Part shown: positions 6,744 through 11,204 of the stretch, in pieces
How the letters are laid out: the number at the start of each line of letters is the position of its first letter
How positions within the stretch are numbered: position 1 is the first letter of the stretch
Assembly (NCBI GenBank): GCA_026770615.1
Contig: MU631341.1
Span: 46,933-58,136 of the forward strand
Length of the DNA stretch: 11,204 bases
Direction: 5' to 3'
Source: Pavlovales sp. CCMP2436
Taxonomy: Eukaryota; Haptophyta; Pavlovophyceae; Pavlovales
Notes under the pieces: generated by a model
What the model was told of the DNA's origin: nothing
The model's database searches: none
What the model saw: the letters and a program-made list of their open reading frames with translations, nothing else
Made by a program: the position numbers and the translations under genes

Positions 6744-9251
6744 ATGGCGGACAACATCCAGGCGCTGGTCGCGCGCTTGCGGGGACCAGATGGCGCAGAC
6801 CAGGCGAGCGCCGCAACTGCGCTTGCAGAGCAGGCCACGGCAGACCATGCCACCCGCGCGCTCATCGTGGAGACGGGCGCGCTGCCGCTGCTCGTGGCGC
6901 TGCTGCGCGCTGGCACCGAGCAGGGCAAGGCGTGCGCAGCGGAGGTGATTGGAATGCTCGCCGACAGTGAGTCCACCACCGAGCTCATCTTGGAGGCGAG
7001 TGCGCTGCCGCTGCTCGTTGCACTGCTGCGCGATGGCACCGAGCAGGGCAAGGCGAACGCAGTGGGTGCGATTGGAATCCTCGCCAAAGACACGCCCACC
7101 CGCGCGCTCATCGTGGAGGCGGGCGTGCTGCCGCCGCTCGTTGCACTGCTGCACGCTGGCACCGAGCAGGGTAAGGCGAACGCAGTGGGTGCAATTGGAA
7201 TGCTCGCCAAAGACGCGCCCATACGCGCGCTCATCGTGGAGGCGGACGTGCTGCCGCCGCTCGTCGCACTGCTGCACGCTGGCACCGAGGAGGGCAAGGC
7301 GAACGCAGTGGGTGCGCTTGGAATGTTCGCCAAAGACACGTCCACCCGCGCGCTCATCGGATGAGCGCGCGCGCTGCCGCCGCTCGTCGCGCTGCTGCGC
7401 GCTGGCACCAACAAGGGCGAGACGTGCGCAGTGAGTGCGATTGCAGAGCTCTCCGATGATGCGTCTACACGCGCGCTCATCGTGGAGGCGGGCGCGATGC
7501 CGCCGCTCGTCGCACTGCTGCGCGCTGGCACCGAGGAGGGCAAGACGAACGCAGCGGATGCGATTAAGTTACTCGCTTTCGATGCCCCCACCCTTGTGCT
7601 CATCTTGGAAGCGGGCGCGCTGCCGTTGCTCGTCGCACTGCTGCGTGCTGGCACCGAGGAGGGCAAGGCGAACGCAGCGCGTGCGATTGAAATGCTCGCC
7701 AAAGACACGCCCACCCGTGTGCTCATCTTGGAAGCAGGTGTGCTGCTGCCGCTCGTTGCACTGCTGCGCGCTGGCACCGAGGAGGGCAAGGCGAGCGCAG
7801 CGCGTGCGATTGAAATGCTCGCCAACGATGCGTCTACACGCGCGCTCACATTGGAAGCGGGCGCGCTGCTGCCACTCATTGCGTTGCTGTGCGCTGGCAC
7901 TGAGGAGGGCAAGGCGAGCGCAGCGGATGCGATTGGAATGCTCGCCTACGATGAGTCCACCCAGACGCTCATCGTGGAGGCGGGTGCGCTGCTGCCACTC
8001 ATTGCGTTGCTACGCGCTGGCACCGACAGGGGCAAGGCGAGCGCAGCGATTGCGATCGCATGGCTCACATCCGAAGCGCCCACCCGCATGCTCATCGCGA
8101 AGGCGGACGCGCTGCCGCTGCTTGTTGCACTGTTGCGCACTGGCACTGAGTAGGGCAAGGCGAACGCAGCGGGTGCAATTGGAATGCTTGCCCACGACGA
8201 GCTCACCCGCGCCCTCGTCGTAGAGGCGGGCACGCTGCCACCGCTGATCGCGCTCGTCTGCCCGTCGCGCGCCTGCTCGGGTGCCAACGCCGGCACGATC
8301 GCTTGTGGTGTCATTGAGGGCCTCGCTGCGGATTCACGGCTGCGCGAGCTGGCAGAGGAGCACGGAGCTGCGGGTGCGCTGGTGGCTGCAGCGCATTCGC
8401 CCGACTGCGACTGGGCCGCCAATGCGCGTACCGCGCTGCGCACGCTCTGCCCGACGCAGGACGACTTCGTGCGTGCGCTGGGGGGCACGCATGTCAAGAG
8501 CTGCGCCCTCGTTGCAGAGCGCGATCTGGAGATCTGTGGCCTGCGCGCCGAGCGCAATACGCTCGCTGAGGGCTACGCGTCGCTCGCGTCGCTCACCGGC
8601 CCGGTGGAGAAGGGGCACGACGTGGTGTTCGAATGCGAAAGCGGCGAGAGTATTGGCGGCAGCCGGCTGCAGCTCACGAATGCGTCGCCCTACTACGAGG
8701 AACTGTTCAGCAGTGGCACAGTGGAGAGTGATAGCGGCGTCATCAAGCCCGACCCTGACTTCTCGTCGGCCGCGCACCGCGCGCTGCTCGGCCAGCTGCA
8801 CGCATTGGGCCACGCACCGCACCCGGCCTCCCTCGACGTGCGGTTCGAGCTGCTCTGCCTCGCGGCCAAGGTGCGCGGTGTGCCCGGCGGCGAGGGCGGC
8901 GGCGCAGACGCGGCGGCGCGCGTGCTCGAGCGATGCGGGCGCGCGGTGCGCGACTCGCTCTGCGCGGACAACTGCCTCGCCGTGCTGCTGTTGCTCAAGC
9001 CGTGCGCCGCCGATGTGTCGGGGCTCGTCGACGCGGCGCACGCGATGGTGATTGAGAACGTGGTAGCAGTGCTCGAGCAACCAGAGTGGCTCCACTTTGT
9101 GGAGGAGTACCCGAAGGCCGCAATGGGCATCATGCACAGCATCGCGCTCAAGCAGGCCAGCATCGATGCGGAGCAAGCCAGCCGCCTCGTGGAGCTGGGC
9201 CCGCAGGCGGACGGCCCGCACTCAACGCGCAAGCGGCCGCGCGCGGCGTGA
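6744..9251 (+). pseudogene. ARM-repeat protein with C-terminal BTB/POZ domain, two in-frame stops
   Basis: ARM repeats build a superhelix that holds partner proteins; BTB domains dimerise and often recruit Cullin-3. ATG 6744 is the first after an in-frame TGA (6717) and starts MADNIQALVARLRG. About a dozen repeats of exactly 41 residues fill codons 17-550, consensus ALIVEAGALPPLVALLRAGT then EGKANAAGAIGMLA; a divergent repeat follows to about 610. A BTB-like domain begins near codon 626 (HDVVFECESGE, then NASPYYEELFSSG, to about 735), with a BACK-like helical tail; the end, RKRPRAA, could be a nuclear signal. The order ARM-BTB recalls plant ARIA/ABAP1, known nuclear regulators. Lesions: TGA at 7362 (codon 207) replacing Val-Glu or Glu, and TAG at 8151 (codon 470) at a position that is Gln or Glu in sister repeats. 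Both keep the frame, so a full-length product is only two base changes away. It may be a young pseudogene, sequencing error, or readthrough. Confidence 0.88.
6912..8264 (+). repeat. 123-bp tandem coding repeats of the ARM array
   Basis: The GGCAC(C/T) start of the Gly-Thr-Glu box recurs at 6912, 7035, 7158, 7281, 7404, 7527, 7650, 7773, 7896, 8019 and 8142, eleven points spaced exactly 123 bases. Sister units share long identical stretches, implying expansion by unequal exchange or ongoing homogenisation. No base has been gained or lost in the array. Confidence 0.95.
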
Positions 9252-9433
9252 GCCACAGGCGTGCCGCCGCCAAGACCCAAGTGAACCTCATACTTCCCTG
9301 CATGGGTTATGATTACTCCCCGCGCCATCAGGTTGGTCGTATCGGTTACACACTACATTTGTAGGCCTTTACGAAGTCCCCGCCCGCTGAAAAGCTAGAG
9401 CTTAGTCGTCTGGGTCCTGAAGCGCTCACTAAA

Positions 9434-9466
9434 AATAAAAAATGAGTGATCGCGTAAAGAAATAAA
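9434..9466 (+). terminator. Possible polyadenylation signals of the ARM gene
   Basis: AATAAA at 9434-9439 and again at 9461-9466, about 190-210 bases after the ARM stop, inside an A-rich stretch (9430-9496) that stands out from GC-rich surroundings. Not every alga uses AATAAA, so this is suggestive only. Confidence 0.3.
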
Positions 9467-10030
9467 GAAATACATACAAAAAATCAAAAAAAATCAACTG
9501 TTGAGAACCCGGCCGTCTACTCCGCGGGGACTCGGATCCCAGCCGCGCCGCGCCCGGAGGTGGGGCCGATGGGTTGTGAGCGGGCCTGGTGCTTGCACAA
9601 GGTGCTCCCCGAGCTCGGCATGTCGCCTCTGAGGCGCGCAGGTGCGGCCGTCACGCCCTCGTTCGCCTGGGACGGGGGGCGATCAGGGGCGATGAGGCGG
9701 GTCTTCGGAGGAGAAGGGCACACGGCTCGCCCATGAGGCGCGCGACGGCTCCCCGGGCCTTCTCCCGGTCCCCGGATCTTTAGGAGGGCCAGGGAGCCGG
9801 CACGTGCGAGTCTTCAACTTCGGCGCAAAACTCACTCTCGTGCGTGCAGACACCTCTCCCCCGTCTGACGTCCTCCACCTCTCTGGCATGTCGCGCAAGA
9901 AGAAGAGCCACGTGGGGCGCAACTCAAAAGGCTCGCTGGAGCGCAGGCCACGGGACGGACTCGACGGCGCGGCCTCGCCATTCAAAGCGCGAGGCGCGCG
10001 ACCATCGCGAGGCCGGCGGCGTGAGCCCTA

Positions 10031-10062
10031 TCGAGCACATCGAGCACCTCGAGTACCTCGAG
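10031..10062. repeat. 9-bp imperfect tandem repeat (TCGAGxACx)
   Basis: TCGAGCACA, TCGAGCACC, TCGAGTACC and a partial TCGAG. In the traced frame it encodes IEHIEHLEYLEKR, a short heptad-like charged stretch. It ends three bases before the palindrome. Confidence 0.8.
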
Positions 10063-10064
10063 AA

Positions 10065-10084
10065 ACGCTAGATCGATCTAGCGT
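10065..10084. repeat. Perfect 20-bp palindrome
   Basis: ACGCTAGATCGATCTAGCGT equals its own reverse complement over all 20 bases, with no loop. It contains an in-frame TAG for the preceding traced frame. Candidate dimeric protein-binding site or cruciform seed. Confidence 0.9.
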
Positions 10085-10162
10085 GTGCGAGCTCGCCGGC
10101 GGGCGCGCACGCTGTGAGGGCGCGCCGCGAGGGCGTGTCTGGAGGAGGAGGCGGCGGCTTAT

Positions 10163-10218
10163 GCTCGGCAAGGAGGACGAGCAAGGTCGGGCTCGGCAAG
10201 ATGGACGAGCAACAAGCC
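10163..10218. repeat. 28-bp direct repeat pair
   Basis: GCTCGGCAAGGAGGACGAGC at 10163 and GCTCGGCAAGATGGACGAGC at 10191 are 28 bases apart and differ at two positions over 20. The period is not a multiple of three, so the two copies would be read in different frames. Confidence 0.75.
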
Positions 10219-10286
10219 CACGTTTGTGCTCATACACAAGGCGAGCACGACTCGACCAAGTTTTTGGGCGATGATCCTCAAGATTA

Positions 10287-10463
10287 ATGCGAGAGATCCT
10301 GCGTCCGCTGGGCGCAGCGACTCGCGAGCGCTTCTCTTTCGGCGCACCGTGGCCCGCCGATGACTGCCGCGCCGCACGACACCGCGACCGCGCCGCGAAG
10401 CATACGTACTTGTTGAGCGTGTCGCGTTTAGTCCGGATTCAATTTTCAACAAGCCATGGTTGA
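10287..10463 (+). CDS. Possible 58-codon ORF, unknown
   Basis: ATG 10287 overlaps the TAA ending the preceding traced frame (TAATG) and runs to TGA 10461-10463. It begins MREILRPLGAATRERFSFGA and is Arg-rich. No family seen. The overlap would mean something in a bacterium but probably not here. Likely chance. Confidence 0.12.
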   Translation: MREILRPLGAATRERFSFGAPWPADDCRAARHRDRAAKHTYLLSVSRLVRIQFSTSHG

Positions 10464-10886
10464 TTGACTAAAGCGGATGGATATAGTGAGTTTCAACAAT
10501 GATCTAACGATCGCCGTACACGGCAGCCGTACTTCGTCCACGGCGTGGCAACGAGAACGAAGTTGGACGCTGCCCAGAAACCGCGGCCGTGCTCGCGCCC
10601 ACTATAGGTCAGTGGCGAGCAAGCCGTCTCCCGAACGCATTCTGAAATGTCATTCTGCGCTAGGCGCTGGGAAGACGCAACTAGGATCCGCCGGCCACAT
10701 CCTTGCACGCGTGCTCGCCGCGCCGCTGCGCATTGACGCCGCTGCATCGCGGTGTTGCAAAACTAGTAACAAACTAGGCCCGGGTGCCCCCATTGGCACC
10801 GCGGCCCTGGGGGGAGGGGGGGGGTGTGCCGAGACCCGAGCGCCCGCGCACAACTAGGGCCCGAGGTCCCGCGTGGCGGCGCGGGC
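10464..10886. other. No convincing gene; G-run
   Basis: A 126-codon plus-strand frame (10477-10857) has no recognisable motif and crosses a G6-A-G9 run at 10809-10824 that recalls the one at 256-273. A short GC stem (CCCGCG 10868-10873 with CGCGGG 10880-10885) lies just 3' of the minus-strand stop codon below and could be part of its 3' untranslated region. Confidence 0.45.
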
Positions 10887-11204
10887 CTACTTTTTGGCGG
10901 CAGCGCCCCACCCGGACTTGGACGCGTCGGTCGGCGGCGGAGGCGTGTTCGTGTTGGTGTTGCTTGAGGCGGCGAAGTTGTTGAGGTCAGCGGCCTTGGT
11001 GGGGCCGTTCTCGGCCGGCTTGGGGGCGGCACCGCTCTTGCGCCTCCCCAGGTTCGGCATGTGGATCGAGCCCGAGCGCGTGAGACCCCGCGTGAAAAAA
11101 AAAAAAAAAAAGCCCTTGGCAAAGTCCTCCTCCTCAAAAAAAAAAAAAAAAAAAAACTCCTGCACCGCGCTGATGCCTGGAAAAAAAAAAAAAAAAAAAA
11201 AGGG
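10887..11204 (-). CDS. C-terminal part of an unknown protein, with poly-Phe tracts from T-runs
   Basis: One minus-strand frame is open from the window edge (11204) to TAG at 10889-10887. After the T-runs it reads TRGLTRSGSIHMPNLGRRKS, then a Lys/Pro/Ala stretch, DLNNFAASSNTNTNTPPPP and a basic end SGWGAAAKK. The tail is low in hydrophobics and rich in Asn, Thr, Pro and Lys, so probably disordered. Upstream, three T-tracts (21, 21 and 17 T plus C) are read as seven, seven and six Phe, separated by PGISAVQE and EEEDFAKG. Each insert keeps the frame. A likely ancestral reading has one Phe at each site, but that is inference; alternatively the tracts are polypyrimidine parts of introns. The start lies outside the window. 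No family recognised. Confidence 0.45.
   Translation of the reverse strand, partial: PFFFFFFFPGISAVQEFFFFFFFEEEDFAKGFFFFFFTRGLTRSGSIHMPNLGRRKSGAAPKPAENGPTKAADLNNFAASSNTNTNTPPPPTDASKSGWGAAAKK
11095..11201. repeat. Three A-runs (17, 21, 21) with 24-base spacers
   Basis: Runs of A at 11095-11111, 11136-11156 and 11181-11201. Both spacers (11112-11135 and 11157-11180) are exactly 24 bases. Long homopolymers at a contig-like end are often assembly or sequencing artefacts. Confidence 0.95.

Larger units (their letters stand above)
9500..10287 (+). other. GC-rich region with weak, frame-shifting coding traces
   Basis: No family recognised. Protein-like stretches appear on the plus strand in changing frames: CERAWCLHKVLPELGMSPL (about 9575-9631), then FNFGAKLTLVRADTSPP to SRKKKSHVGRNSKG (open from 9696 to 10274), then GGVSPIEHIEHLEYLEKR ending at TAG 10069, and in that same frame MDEQQAHVCAHTQGEHDSTK to TAA 10285-10287. 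They could be exons of one gene, a decayed gene, or chance in GC-rich DNA; minus-strand frames are open here too, which lowers confidence. Confidence 0.2.

Noticed and set aside
6665..7912. 415-codon minus-strand ORF, Ser/Ala-rich with a regular repeat
   Set aside because: It is the antisense of the 123-bp ARM repeats; its periodicity and low-complexity composition follow entirely from the plus-strand gene.
1232..8153. Reassignment of TAG to an amino acid
   Set aside because: TAG falls at a Trp position (RT), a Tyr position (Sel1) and a Gln/Glu position (ARM), it ends the unknown gene at 10887-10889, and a TGA interrupts the ARM gene too. No single reassignment fits.
6912..8264. CRISPR-like regular repeats
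   Set aside because: The 123-bp period is fully coding with no repeat/spacer division; it is an ARM array.
10630..10710. P-loop-like GAGKT in a plus-strand frame
   Set aside because: The Walker A pattern needs Gly four residues before Gly-Lys; here it is Ser, and nothing else in the frame looks like an NTPase.
11095..11201. Poly(A) tails of retrogenes or telomere
   Set aside because: Three runs with exact 24-base spacers inside one reading frame do not fit a retrogene tail, and there is no telomeric TTAGGG-type unit.

Overview
The window looks like nuclear DNA of a GC-rich unicellular eukaryote, most likely an alga of the haptophyte or pelagophyte sort. The reasons are the long simple-sequence tracts, a non-LTR retrotransposon remnant, a Sel1-repeat/MYND gene, a long ARM-repeat gene with a BTB domain, and the absence of operons or bacterial signals. 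The taxonomic call is inference from the style of these families; nothing here proves it.

Layout. 1-450: dense simple repeats (GT/CG, G-run, AT). 640-1781 (+): reverse-transcriptase remnant of a LINE-type element, with a YADD box, two frame changes and one nonsense codon. 1791-2217: no clear gene. 2218-3712 (+): about nine 36-residue Sel1 repeats followed by a MYND zinc finger, broken by one TAG and two frame changes. 4026-4253 (-): small Cys-rich putative zinc-binding ORF split by a TGA. 4257-5099: AT-richer, no convincing gene. 5100-6022 (-): unrecognised gene or fragment with a TAG and a frame change that might be a short intron. 6023-6539: AT-richer spacer with a hairpin and a 12-bp tandem repeat. 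6744-9251 (+): ARM-repeat/BTB gene in one frame over 835 codons, interrupted by one TGA and one TAG. 9252-10880: 3' flank with possible polyadenylation signals, then GC-rich DNA with weak coding traces, a 9-bp repeat and a perfect 20-bp palindrome. 10887-11204 (-): C-terminal part of an unknown gene whose frame runs through three long T-tracts.

The dominant oddity is that nearly every locus with recognisable protein similarity is interrupted. The in-frame stops fall at Tyr, Trp, Gln/Glu and unknown positions, so no single codon reassignment explains them. Either this is a gene graveyard or the assembly is unpolished. The 108-bp and 123-bp repeat lattices of the two repeat genes act as internal rulers that show exactly where bases are missing. 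No single coherent new system can be claimed. The best leads are the two repeat proteins (both probable protein-interaction scaffolds), the two unrecognised minus-strand loci and the poly-Phe/T-tract gene end.
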